64,000 nt of DNA from CAYWVR01 sp964461715 (GCA_964461715.1 CAYWVR010000016.1:1-64000), one strand, 5' to 3'; positions 17,392 through 25,041 are shown, counted from the stretch's first letter. Translations and numbers: made by a program. The notes: generated from the sequence alone by a model not told the origin.

Positions 17392-18302
17392 CAGAAGTAC
17401 CCCTCCCGTTTCTTCTCCTCCATGGCGGCCTCGCGGTCCTGGTCGACGGCCCGGCCGGCCCGTTCGCTGCGGCGGGCGAGCATCGTCTCGGCGATGACCT
17501 CCTCGAGGGTCGTGGCCGTCGAGCGCACGGCCCCCGTGCAGAGCTGGCACCCGAGGGTGCGGTAGCGCATCATCTCGCGATGGACCGTCTCCCCGGGCCG
17601 GGGCTCGACGAGGTCCCCGACCTGCAGGAGCAGCCCCTCGCGCTCGACGAAGGGCCGCTCGGCCGCGAAGTAGAGCGGGACGATGGGGACCCGTTCGGTG
17701 TAGATGTACGTCCAGATGTCCAGCTCCGTCCAGTTCGAGAGCGGAAAGACCCGCAGGCTCTCGCCTTTGGCGAGCCGCGTGTTGTACAGGCACCACAGCT
17801 CCGGCCGCTGGTTCTTCGGGTCCCACTGCATGAACCGGTCGCGGAAGCTGAAGATGCGCTCCTTGGCGCGGCTCTTCTCCTCGTCGCGCCGCGCCCCGCC
17901 GAACGCCGCGTCGAAGCCGCCCTCCTGCAGCGCCGTAATCAGCGCCCGGGTCTTCAGGAGGTCCGCGCACATCGCGCACGTCCAGTTCTCGGCCGGCCCG
18001 ATCCGCGCCAGCGCCTCGGTGTTCGTGTGAACGATCAGCTCGGCGCCGATCTCGCGGGCCGTCCGGTCCCGAAATTCGTACATCTCCTTGAACTTAAAGG
18101 TCGTATCCACGTGCATCAGAGGGAACGGCAGCGCCCCCGGCGCAAACGCCTTCTCGGCCAGGCGCAGCATCACGCTCGAATCCTTGCCGACCGAGTAGAG
18201 CATGACCGGCTTCTCGCACTCGGCCACCACCTCGCGCATAATGTGGATCGACTCGGCCTCGAGCTGCTCCAGGTGCGTCGGCAGATGGCTTCGCGTTCTC
18301 AT
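17391..18302 (-). CDS. cysD: Sulfate adenylyltransferase subunit 2
   Basis: The 303-aa ATP-alpha-hydrolase carries the PP-loop SVGKDSSVMLRLA and the CysD signatures HVDTTFKFKEMYEFRD, GGARRDEEKSRAKER and FPLSNWTELDIW. The end EEKKREGYF is the usual CysD C-terminus. The enzyme adenylates sulfate to APS, with CysN hydrolysing GTP to drive the reaction. The ATG overlaps the cysC stop by 4 nt (ATGA), and the stop overlaps cysNC by one base. The order cysC-cysD-cysNC is therefore a tight, translationally coupled block. Confidence 0.96.
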   Translation of the reverse strand: MRTRSHLPTHLEQLEAESIHIMREVVAECEKPVMLYSVGKDSSVMLRLAEKAFAPGALPFPLMHVDTTFKFKEMYEFRDRTAREIGAELIVHTNTEALARIGPAENWTCAMCADLLKTRALITALQEGGFDAAFGGARRDEEKSRAKERIFSFRDRFMQWDPKNQRPELWCLYNTRLAKGESLRVFPLSNWTELDIWTYIYTERVPIVPLYFAAERPFVEREGLLLQVGDLVEPRPGETVHREMMRYRTLGCQLCTGAVRSTATTLEEVIAETMLARRSERAGRAVDQDREAAMEEKKREGYF

Positions 18303-18943
18303 TCCGTTGCTCCCTCATCCTCCGGCGCAAACACGCCCCGCCCCTCCAGCGTCTCCACCAGCCGCCGGACGCACGTCGCCACGTCCGCCCGGCCCGTCTC
18401 CAGCACGAGTTCCGGCGCCTCGGGCGGCTCGTAGGGGGCGTCCAGACCCGTGAACTCGCGGATCTCGCCCGCCCGCGCCTTCTTATAGAGCCCCTTCGGG
18501 TCCCGCCGCTCGCACTCCCGGAGCGCAACGTCCAGGTACACCTCGACGAACCGCCCCTCGCCCGCCTCGGCCCGTGCCGCCGCCCGGGCCGCCCGGTACG
18601 GCGAGATGAACGCCGTGATCACCACGAGCCCCGCGTCGGCCATCAGGGCGGCCACGCACCCGGCCCGCCGGATGTTCTCCGCCCGGTCCTCGGCCGAGAA
18701 ACCCAGGTCCCGGTTCAGCCCGTGCCGCACGTTGTCCCCGTCCAGCACGTACGCCGCCTGGCCCCGCTCGACGAGGCGGACCTCGGCCGCCCGGGCGATC
18801 GTGCTCTTGCCGCTGCCCGAGAGGCCCGTCAGCCAGACGACGCATCCCTTCTGGCCCAACAGGCGGCTCCGCCGCGCCGCGTCGACGCGCCCCTCGGACC
18901 ACGTGATGTTTCGGGACTTGGGGTTCATGGCATCGTCCGTCAT
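18299..18943 (-). CDS. cysC: Adenylylsulfate (APS) kinase
   Basis: The stand-alone 214-aa APS kinase has every canonical motif: P-loop GLSGSGKST, DGDNVRHGLNRDLGFS, ENIRRAG, the substrate loop FISPYRAARA, the lid DPKGLYKKARAGEI and FTGLDAPYEPPEAPEL. It phosphorylates APS to PAPS. It starts 3 nt after the stop of the permuted phosphoglycerate mutase and overlaps cysD by 4 nt. Because the kinase domain in the downstream CysNC fusion is degenerate, this is the likelier active PAPS-forming enzyme in the operon. The CysH here looks APS-type, so PAPS may serve sulfation rather than reduction (inference). Confidence 0.95.
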   Translation of the reverse strand: MTDDAMNPKSRNITWSEGRVDAARRSRLLGQKGCVVWLTGLSGSGKSTIARAAEVRLVERGQAAYVLDGDNVRHGLNRDLGFSAEDRAENIRRAGCVAALMADAGLVVITAFISPYRAARAAARAEAGEGRFVEVYLDVALRECERRDPKGLYKKARAGEIREFTGLDAPYEPPEAPELVLETGRADVATCVRRLVETLEGRGVFAPEDEGATE

Positions 18944-18946
18944 ACA

Positions 18947-20545
18947 TTAAACCGCCGTGTCGGGCACCGGCACGCCCCGGCCGTCGACGAGCATGCGGTA
19001 CGTTTTCTCGATGCGGTCCCAGTTCCCCTCGCGATCGAGGCTCCAGAACCTCCCGATAATATCGACCATGCGGCCGGTGCCAAGCGAGGCGCATTCGGCC
19101 TCGACCCGTTCCGTGTACACCGCCCCGCTCTCCGGCCGCTCGCCCCGCCGCCCCAGCATCCCGTGGATGAAGACCCGCGGGACCCCGCGTTCATGGGCCA
19201 TCCGCATCAGCTCCAGCAGATGCTCGACCGAGCCGTGGCTCGAATAGAACGAGATGATGCCCACCAGGTGCAGGGCCGCCCCCGACTCCTTCGCCCCGTC
19301 CATCGCCCGGAGGAACGCCGGGTTCGTGCGGAACGAGCCGTCGGCGATGGCCCGCTCGATGCGGACCCGGTCGCTCGGAACGATCCGCCCCGCCCCGAGG
19401 TGCAGATGCCCGCACTCGGAGTTGCCCACCGTCCCCTCGGGCATGCCGACCGGCGGCCCGGCCGCGGCAAGCGTCGTCGACGGATACGCCTCCCGCAGGG
19501 CGTCCATGACGGGCGTCTCCGCAAGGTGGATCAGGTCCTTCTCATCCTTCGCGCCGGCGCCCCATCCGTCAAGCAGAAGGAGCACGATCCGCCGCCTCCC
19601 GCCCGGAAGGGCCCCGGCGGCCAGAAGACTCCGCCCCGTCATCGCCGCCGGCGGCTCCAGGCCCAGAAGCGCCAGCGCCGTCGGCGCCACGTCCGTCAGG
19701 TCCCCGCCCTCCCGCAGCACTCCCGCCTTCCCGCGCACCGCCTCGTCCACGAGCACGAATGGCACGGGACGGTCGGTGTGGCCCGTGTCGATGGCCCCCT
19801 CGGGGTAATACCACCGCTCGACGGAGCCGTGGTCGGCGGTGATCAGGACCGCGGCCCCGCCCGCCCGGGCCGCCTCGACGATCCGCCCCGCCGCCGCGTC
19901 CACCGCATGGACCGCCGCCAGCACGGCCTCGCGGTTCGGGATGTGGCCGCACACGTCGCAATTGGCGAGGTTGACGAAAACGAGGTCGTGCGCGCCCGCC
20001 TCGACGACCCGGACGGCCTCGGCGGCGACCTCGGCGCTGGCCATCTCGGGGTGAGCGTCGTGGCCCACCTCGTCGTCGCCGGGACTCTCGACGATAACCC
20101 GGTCCTCGCCCTCGAACGGCTCGCCGCGCTTGCCGCTCAGGAAGAACGTCGCGTGGACGGCCTTCTCGCTCTCGGCGATCCGGGCTTGCTTGAGGCCCGC
20201 CCGCGCGACCGTCTCGCCGAGCGTGCCGGCGATCGTGCCCTGCGGCGGAAAGGCGACGTCGGCGTCGAGATCCGCATCGTACCGAATCATCGTCGTCCAA
20301 CGGGTCCGGATCGGGGCCGTCGGGAAGTGGCCGAAGGACGGGTCGGTGAACGCGGCGGTCAGCTCGATCTCGCGCTCGCCGCGGATATCATAGAAGAGGC
20401 ACCGGTCGCCGTCGGCGATCCGTCCGACCGGCGCGCCGGCGCCATCGACGAGGACGCGCGGCTCCATGGCCTCGTCCTCCTCGCCCGCCCGGTACGCCGC
20501 GCGCACCGCCTCCGCCATCGGGTACGTCCGTCCGCCCTCGGCCAT
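18947..20545 (-). CDS. gpmI: Circularly permuted 2,3-bisphosphoglycerate-independent phosphoglycerate mutase
   Basis: All parts of iPGM are present but in swapped order. Residues 10-308 match the usual C-terminal half: AEAVRAAYRAGEEDE, LFYDIRGEREIELT, AESEKAVHATFF, NLANCDVCGH, ITADHGS, DTGHTDRPVPF. Residues 318-532 match the usual N-terminal half: VLLLLDGWG, GNSECGHLHLGAGR, SSHGSVEHL, GRFWSLDREGNWDR. Family catalytic residues map to R55, R58, K128, D197, H201, D238, H239 and H256, then D326, S376, H437, R467, R499 and R505. The Asp after R467 is replaced by Gly468. The ATG at 20545 follows GAAGGGGA; the ATG at residue 10 is an alternative. It should interconvert 3- and 2-phosphoglycerate and heads the cysC-cysD-cysNC operon. 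Confidence 0.9.
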   Translation of the reverse strand: MAEGGRTYPMAEAVRAAYRAGEEDEAMEPRVLVDGAGAPVGRIADGDRCLFYDIRGEREIELTAAFTDPSFGHFPTAPIRTRWTTMIRYDADLDADVAFPPQGTIAGTLGETVARAGLKQARIAESEKAVHATFFLSGKRGEPFEGEDRVIVESPGDDEVGHDAHPEMASAEVAAEAVRVVEAGAHDLVFVNLANCDVCGHIPNREAVLAAVHAVDAAAGRIVEAARAGGAAVLITADHGSVERWYYPEGAIDTGHTDRPVPFVLVDEAVRGKAGVLREGGDLTDVAPTALALLGLEPPAAMTGRSLLAAGALPGGRRRIVLLLLDGWGAGAKDEKDLIHLAETPVMDALREAYPSTTLAAAGPPVGMPEGTVGNSECGHLHLGAGRIVPSDRVRIERAIADGSFRTNPAFLRAMDGAKESGAALHLVGIISFYSSHGSVEHLLELMRMAHERGVPRVFIHGMLGRRGERPESGAVYTERVEAECASLGTGRMVDIIGRFWSLDREGNWDRIEKTYRMLVDGRGVPVPDTAV

Positions 20546-20707
20546 GCGTCCCCTTCCCCGTCGTCCGCCCCCCCGCGGGAGCACGACCGACAAGGGTAGA
20601 GTCCGCCCGCGTCCCTTTCAAGCCCCCGCCCGCCCTACCCTTGGCCCCGCGCGCCAGTCTCCTTGCGCGGATTCGGAGACGCCTTAGCGATTTGCGTCGC
20701 GCCAAGT
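20546..20707 (-). other. Structured 5' leader of the gpmI-cysC-cysD-cysNC operon
   Basis: About 160 nt separate the predicted operator from the gpmI start, with no ORF. CAAGGGTAG (20591-20599) pairs perfectly with CTACCCTTG (20635-20643) over a 35-nt loop. GTCTCC (20657-20662) pairs with GGAGAC (20675-20680). I do not recognise a known riboswitch class; the pairing may reflect leader structure or a repeat. Confidence 0.35.
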
Positions 20708-20737
20708 CCTACTATTCCGGTCGGATTACTTGGGTAT
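20708..20737 (-). promoter_or_regulatory. Predicted Rrf2-type operator upstream of the sulfate-activation operon
   Basis: Read on the minus strand, the 30-bp element begins ATACCCAAGTAATCC and continues GACCGGAATAGTAGG. It matches 24 of 30 positions of the element overlapping the rrf2-cysH-sir promoter at 24885-24918, in the same orientation relative to the downstream genes. The core TAATCC-N4-GGAATA is an inverted repeat and is strikingly AT-rich for this genome. It lies 163 bp before gpmI. Confidence 0.6.
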
Positions 20738-20820
20738 GGCGACGCAAAACGTGAGCGGTTTCACCTTTTGCGCACGGCGCAGCGACCGTCCGCGCTACGA
20801 TGAGCCGTCAATAACGCGCC

Positions 20821-20919
20821 GAAAAGGGGTCAAAAGTCGCGTGCCGGCACCCAGTTCGTCGAAGAAGGGGTCGAAAAGATGCAGAAAGTGTGTCGCGGAG
20901 GGGTAAACTGCTTCTCGAA
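20821..20919 (-). repeat. REP-like repeat cluster, including 39-bp dispersed element copy A
   Basis: The direct pair AAGGGGTCaAAAG / AAGGGGTCgAAAAG (20825-20880) and the palindrome GTGCCGGCAC sit next to a 39-bp element at 20881-20919. On the minus strand that element reads TTCGAGAAGCAG, then TTTACCCCTCCGCG, then ACACACTTTCTGC. A second copy is at 37376-37414. I see no gene here. Confidence 0.65.
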
Positions 20920-20931
20920 ACTCGTCACGAC

Positions 20932-20949
20932 GTGGGGAAGTTTCCCCAC
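20932..20949 (-). terminator. Hairpin immediately after the CAP-protein stop codon
   Basis: GTGGGGA-AACT-TCCCCAC on the minus strand starts one base after the TAG stop at 20951-20953. There is no U-tract, so it may protect a 3' end or slow polymerase rather than act as a classic intrinsic terminator. Confidence 0.4.
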
Positions 20950-20950
20950 T

Positions 20951-22153
20951 CTATCGAACGCTGGCGGGGGTCCGGAGGGCCATGCCCGACCCGCCCTGGG
21001 GGCCCACGATCTCACCCTTGACGGCCGCCGCCCCGGCCCGGTCGGCGTCCCCCATGAGCATGAGGCGCTTGGCCCGGCCGAAGTTCTGGGTCCACTTGTT
21101 GCTCCAGTTCCCGACCCCCATATGGACACTACCCGGATTTACCATATTGAGATGATGGGGCGGACTGGAAAACCATTGCCAGAAGCTGTGCTCGCCGCTC
21201 GAGGACCCCGCGGCGATGTTCTCGCTGTAGCCGCCCTTGTACCCCGCGTTCGCCATTCGTTTCGTGTGGGTCTTGTTCTCGGGCGTCGGAGACACGTGGC
21301 TGAAGTAGCCCCGCTCGACCATCTCCTTCGAATGCCGCCGCGTCGACTGAAGGAGCCGCGCGTCGACCTCGTAGGGCATAATGCCCAGGGACTCGCGATA
21401 CGCGTTGACGCACCGCACGTTCTCCCACTCGGCCGCGCTCATCAGCGGGCGGGCGTGCGTCTCGTTGTACGCCTCGATCGCGCGGCACGCGCTATAGAAC
21501 CAGATGTGCCGAAGTCTCGCGTCCTTCGGCCCCTTCCCGCCCGTGTACTCGGGCGCGGCCTCGGCCTCGGCCGCGGTCATGCCGAGGATGCCCTCGGCCT
21601 GCGCGCGCAGCGCCGCCTCGCGATCCTCGCCGAACGCCGCGTCGTTCTCCGCCGCGCCCGGGCGATAGAGGGCGATCAGCCCGTCGCGACGCCGGAGGGC
21701 TTCGAGCACCGCGGCCCGGACCTCCTGGACCTGATTCAGGAGCCCGACCTTCTCCGCGAGCCGGTCGTGGAACTCGCGGGCCCGCTGGATGGGCTCGCCC
21801 TTGGCGAGGTGCTTGAGGTTCTCGCGGGCCTCGGCCCGGAGGCGGTCGATCTCGTCCTCGAGCTCGGCCACCTTGGCCGGGTCGCTGATGCGGCGGGAAG
21901 CGGCGACGACGGCCTCTCGGTCGCGCGCCAACAACGCCCGGGCAACCGCGACGACCGACGCCTCGGCCACCTCGCCCATGCCCTGCAACGTTTCGAGGGC
22001 CTCGCGACCGGCCCGCGGATCGTCGCCGAGGGCCTCCCGGCGGAGCCGGGTGATCTCGACCCGCTGCGCGGGGGTCATGGGCGTCGCGGCCGCCGCGGCC
22101 GACGGCGCGAACGCGGCCAGCAGAATCCCCAGACGGAGTGTCCATTGTCTCAT
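20951..22153 (-). CDS. Secreted CAP (SCP/PR-1-like) domain protein
   Basis: The 400-aa protein has a signal peptide (ATG at 22153, GGGAGAG upstream; an ATG 15 nt earlier is a weaker choice). A helical, charged region of about 200 residues follows, predicted to be partly coiled-coil. A C-terminal CAP domain has the family motifs HSKEMVERGYFSHVSPTPENK, AGYKGGYSENIAAGSSSG and WQWFSSPPHHLNMVNPGSVHMGVG. CAP domains are extracellular; bacterial members have been linked to envelope or matrix roles, but the activity is unknown. It lies downstream of sir with a possible promoter of its own (TTGCGC-N18-TATAAG in the 87-nt gap). Confidence 0.85.
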   Translation of the reverse strand: MRQWTLRLGILLAAFAPSAAAAATPMTPAQRVEITRLRREALGDDPRAGREALETLQGMGEVAEASVVAVARALLARDREAVVAASRRISDPAKVAELEDEIDRLRAEARENLKHLAKGEPIQRAREFHDRLAEKVGLLNQVQEVRAAVLEALRRRDGLIALYRPGAAENDAAFGEDREAALRAQAEGILGMTAAEAEAAPEYTGGKGPKDARLRHIWFYSACRAIEAYNETHARPLMSAAEWENVRCVNAYRESLGIMPYEVDARLLQSTRRHSKEMVERGYFSHVSPTPENKTHTKRMANAGYKGGYSENIAAGSSSGEHSFWQWFSSPPHHLNMVNPGSVHMGVGNWSNKWTQNFGRAKRLMLMGDADRAGAAAVKGEIVGPQGGSGMALRTPASVR

Positions 22154-22240
22154 GTCACTCTCTCCCATCGCGCATCACGCGCGTGCAAGGGGCCTCTGCC
22201 CCCTTATACGCCGAAGGGCCCCCCATGCGCAAGACGCGTT

Positions 22241-23602
22241 TCACCGGCCGCTTTGCGCATGCGCCCGGACGGCGGCAGCCACCTCCGCCGGGGCGAGCCG
22301 CCGCGCGACCACCTCGGCCGGCTTCGGCGAACGCCCCCCGCCGCCCCCGACGCGGAGCGTCCACGCGTCGCGGCTCTCGGCGCCGTCGCGGACGCGGCCG
22401 CCGGTTAGACCCACGTCGGCGACGGCGCTATGGGCGCACCCGTTCGGGCAGCCGGAGATGCAAACCGTCGCCTCCGGCGGAAGGTCGCCGGCCAGCGTCG
22501 CGCGCAGCCGGTCGGCCAGAGCGTTCGTGTCCGCCAGCGCCCGCTTGCACCACCGCGTCCCCGGACACGCAACGACCGACGGCTGTGACTCGAGCGCCGC
22601 GGCCAGGGGCGGATGCGCGGCGAGGGCGGCGGCGAGGGTCTTCTTGCCGGACGCGAAGATGTGGATGCGATGATGGATCGCGAGGCGCACGGCCACGTCG
22701 TCGCGGGACGCCAGGTCGGCAAGCGCGTCGGCCTGGTCGGGGGTCACGTCGCCGTTGGAAAGCGTCAGGATTCTCTCGGCCTCGCAGGCCGCGGAGGGCT
22801 CGGGCAGCGGCGGCTCGGGCCATTCCTGCTCGGCCCGCGCGGCCTCGAAATGGGCCCTGAGGGACTCCAGGAAGGCGTTTTCGCCCATTCTCTCCCGCAC
22901 GTGCCGCAGGCGGGCCCGGCGGCGGTTCTCGCGGTCGCCGTGGGCCGCGAAGAACCGGACGGCGCCCCTCGCGAGCGGCGCGACGTTGCGCGCGGGAATC
23001 CACGCATCGAAAAGGATGCCCGTCCCCGGCTTCGCCCCGAGCGACCCGGCGACGATCGCGCGGAAACCCCATCGCCCGTCGCGCTTCTCGGCCACGAGAC
23101 CGAGGTCGTTGACCCACGGCCGCCCGCATGCCTCGGCGCACGCCGAGAGCGAGATTTTGAACTTGCGCGGCAAGGCCGTCGCGCCGGGCATCGCCTCGAT
23201 CACGCGCCGCAGCGTCCACGCGAGGGGCTCGAGGTCCGGCGTGCCCGGCCGGAGACCGGAGCACGGGCAGACGGTGACGTTGCGGAGCGTGTCGCCGCAG
23301 GCGCCGACGGTCGTGAGGCCCGCCTCGGCGATGAGACGCTGGACGGCGGGGACATCCGCTTCCGAAAGGTCGTGAAGCTCGATGTCCTGGCGGGTGGTCA
23401 GGTGGAGCGGCGTGCCCGGCGTGTGCCGGCGCGCGGCGGCGGCGAGGGCTCGCCACGCGTCCGCGGAGAGACGGCCGCCGAGGACCTTGACGCGCTGCAT
23501 CCACCGTCCCTCTTGTCGCTGGGGATAGAGGCCGAGGAGCCGGGCGAGGTGGGGATCGTCCGGGACCCGGGTGCCGGGGAAGGCGATCTTGGGTGGGGTC
23601 AT
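22241..23602 (-). CDS. sir: Siroheme nitrite/sulfite reductase, probable assimilatory ferredoxin-dependent sulfite reductase
   Basis: The 453-aa protein has the duplicated NIR_SIR fold. The half-domain motif LHLTTRQDIELHDL is in the first repeat. The [4Fe-4S]-siroheme ligands are C346-x5-C352 and C381-x3-C385 (CPGTRWCKRA ... CISGCPNGC). It would reduce sulfite to sulfide with six electrons. It follows the APS-reductase-like cysH by 78 nt in an operon led by an Rrf2 regulator, which favours sulfite over nitrite as substrate. It is on the short side for the family (usually 500 or more residues). Confidence 0.88.
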   Translation of the reverse strand: MTPPKIAFPGTRVPDDPHLARLLGLYPQRQEGRWMQRVKVLGGRLSADAWRALAAAARRHTPGTPLHLTTRQDIELHDLSEADVPAVQRLIAEAGLTTVGACGDTLRNVTVCPCSGLRPGTPDLEPLAWTLRRVIEAMPGATALPRKFKISLSACAEACGRPWVNDLGLVAEKRDGRWGFRAIVAGSLGAKPGTGILFDAWIPARNVAPLARGAVRFFAAHGDRENRRRARLRHVRERMGENAFLESLRAHFEAARAEQEWPEPPLPEPSAACEAERILTLSNGDVTPDQADALADLASRDDVAVRLAIHHRIHIFASGKKTLAAALAAHPPLAAALESQPSVVACPGTRWCKRALADTNALADRLRATLAGDLPPEATVCISGCPNGCAHSAVADVGLTGGRVRDGAESRDAWTLRVGGGGGRSPKPAEVVARRLAPAEVAAAVRAHAQSGR

Positions 23603-23680
23603 GTGTCGCTCTCTTCTCCGCCGCAGATCGAGGCGCCCGCCGCGCGAACCTGCCTTGATACCGCCGCAGCGCCTGAGCGT

Positions 23681-24469
23681 TCAGATGCCCGCCCCGTCCG
23701 TGAGCTTCATAGGCTTGGTGTTCAGGCCACACTCGCCGCCGCACTTCGAGGCGCCGATCCAGCGGCCCGCGCGTTCGTCCGGTCCGGCGACGGCCCGCGT
23801 GCACGGCATACACCCGAGGGAGCGGTAGCCCTCGGCGTAGAGCGGGTTGACCTCGACGCCGTAGAGGGCGGCGTACTGCCACGCCTCGCGCTCGTGCCAG
23901 AGGAGGACCGGGTTGACCTTCCAGAGTCCGTCGGGCCGGTGCTCGATCTCCGCAAAGGCACGCCGCGTGCGGCCGGCCGTGGCACGGACCCCGGCGACCC
24001 AGGCGGCCGCGTTCATCTCGCGGATCGCCCGGCGCGCCGGCTCGACCTTCAGGCACGCGCAACAGCGGTCGGGGTCGGTCTTCGGGAGATCGTCCGGGAA
24101 CGGGTCGTCGTTGCGATAGACGCGCAGCTCCGGATAGCGGCGGCGGGTCCGCTCCAGGAAGTCGAGGGTCTTCGGGTGGCTGTGCCGCGTGATGACGATG
24201 AAGCCGGGGATCTCGGGGCTGACGCGCTTCGCCAGGTCCCAGGTGATGCCCATGCCGAGGCTGTTCGCGACGACGAGCCGGTCGCCGAACTCGCGCCACG
24301 CGGCGTCGAGGAGCTCGAGCGAACGGTCGACCTTCTGCTTGAAGTTCAGTCCGTCGACAAGCTCCAGGACCGCATCCTCGTCCGAGGGGATGGCATCCGC
24401 CCGGGCTTGCCACCCGTCGGAGACGGGCGGGCCGGCGCGGACGGTTTCAGATGCTGAAGTTCGGGACAC
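23681..24469 (-). CDS. cysH: Adenylylsulfate reductase, CysH family ([4Fe-4S] APS-type)
   Basis: The 262-aa enzyme contains the P-loop-like segment VVANSLGMGITWD and the two Cys pairs typical of Fe-S APS reductases, C136C137 and C220-x2-C223. The C-terminal catalytic Cys is C247 in GGECGLN (ECGLH is usual, so the final His is Asn here). It reduces APS to sulfite and AMP with thioredoxin. The start is GTG at 24467-24469 with GGGAGG 6 nt upstream; it overlaps the end of rrf2 by 23 nt. Directly downstream is sir. Confidence 0.9.
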   Translation of the reverse strand: MSRTSASETVRAGPPVSDGWQARADAIPSDEDAVLELVDGLNFKQKVDRSLELLDAAWREFGDRLVVANSLGMGITWDLAKRVSPEIPGFIVITRHSHPKTLDFLERTRRRYPELRVYRNDDPFPDDLPKTDPDRCCACLKVEPARRAIREMNAAAWVAGVRATAGRTRRAFAEIEHRPDGLWKVNPVLLWHEREAWQYAALYGVEVNPLYAEGYRSLGCMPCTRAVAGPDERAGRWIGASKCGGECGLNTKPMKLTDGAGI

Positions 24470-24869
24470 CTTGGGCCTCCCTTTCCTCTCTCACGAGATC
24501 CGCGAAGGTGGTCGTGTCGAGGACGGACGCGACGGCGTCGCGGACCCGCTGCCACATGGCCTCGAAGGCCTCCTCGCCGCGCAGGGCGGTGCGGCCGGCG
24601 GGACCGGCGGGTCGCTCGATGAGCCGGACGACTTGCCCGACCGTCAGTTCGGCCGGGTCGGGCACGAGGAGGTACCCGCCCCGGGCCCCTCGCCTGGACT
24701 CGACCAACCCGGCCCCGCGCAGCTCCCGCAGAATCTGCTCCAGGAACTTCGGCGGGATCCGCCGGGCCCGCGCGATCTGGCCGCTCGAAACGGCCCCGGC
24801 CTCGCGACGCTCGGCCAGCTCGGCCAGAGCCACAAGTGCATACGTAGTTTTCTGGGAAAGTTCGACCAT
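24447..24869 (-). CDS. Rrf2-family transcriptional regulator, probable sulfur-assimilation repressor
   Basis: The 140-aa winged-helix protein opens MVELSQKTTYALVALAELAE, the standard Rrf2 start. Its recognition helix region is SSGQIARARRIPPKFLEQIL and its wing is ARGGYLLVPDP. The three Cys that hold an Fe-S cluster in IscR/NsrR are absent, as in CymR-type sulfur regulators. The gene leads the cysH-sir operon, and a near-palindrome overlaps its own -10 element, so autoregulation is likely. The same element occurs upstream of the sulfate-activation operon. The signal it senses is unknown; by analogy to CymR it could be the cysteine-synthase complex. Confidence 0.85.
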   Translation of the reverse strand: MVELSQKTTYALVALAELAERREAGAVSSGQIARARRIPPKFLEQILRELRGAGLVESRRGARGGYLLVPDPAELTVGQVVRLIERPAGPAGRTALRGEEAFEAMWQRVRDAVASVLDTTTFADLVREEREAQGVPNFSI

Positions 24870-24884
24870 GCACGAGCACCCCGT

Positions 24885-24918
24885 ATACCCCACTAATCCG
24901 ATAGGAATACTAGGGTAT
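24885..24918 (-). promoter_or_regulatory. 34-bp near-palindromic operator overlapping the rrf2 -10 element
   Basis: On the plus strand the left arm ATACCCCACTAATCC (24885-24899) and the right arm GGAATACTAGGGTAT (24904-24918) match in 12 of 15 inverted positions, with a 4-bp centre. It lies 16 bp before the rrf2 start and covers the -10, an ideal position for repression. Confidence 0.7.
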
Positions 24919-24935
24919 GAATTGGGGCCTGTCAA
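24907..24935 (-). promoter_or_regulatory. Sigma70 promoter of rrf2-cysH-sir
   Basis: A perfect TTGACA (24930-24935) is followed after 17 nt by TAGTAT (24907-24912) on the minus strand. The -10 is inside the palindromic operator. The leader before the rrf2 ATG is about 30 nt. Confidence 0.65.
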
Positions 24936-25013
24936 GTTCCTTCCCGAAAACGCCCTTCAAGGCCCTTGGAACGGCCTTCCAGGGCTCTCCGAGGCCTGTC
25001 CGGCGGTTTGCCA

Positions 25014-25041
25014 TTGATGCGCGGGCGGGGGTGCCTATAAT
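25014..25041 (+). promoter_or_regulatory. Promoter for nadA
   Basis: TTGATG (25014-25019), 16 nt, then a perfect TATAAT (25036-25041), about 56 nt before the nadA start, which has GAGGAGGGAG as ribosome-binding site. Confidence 0.6.
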
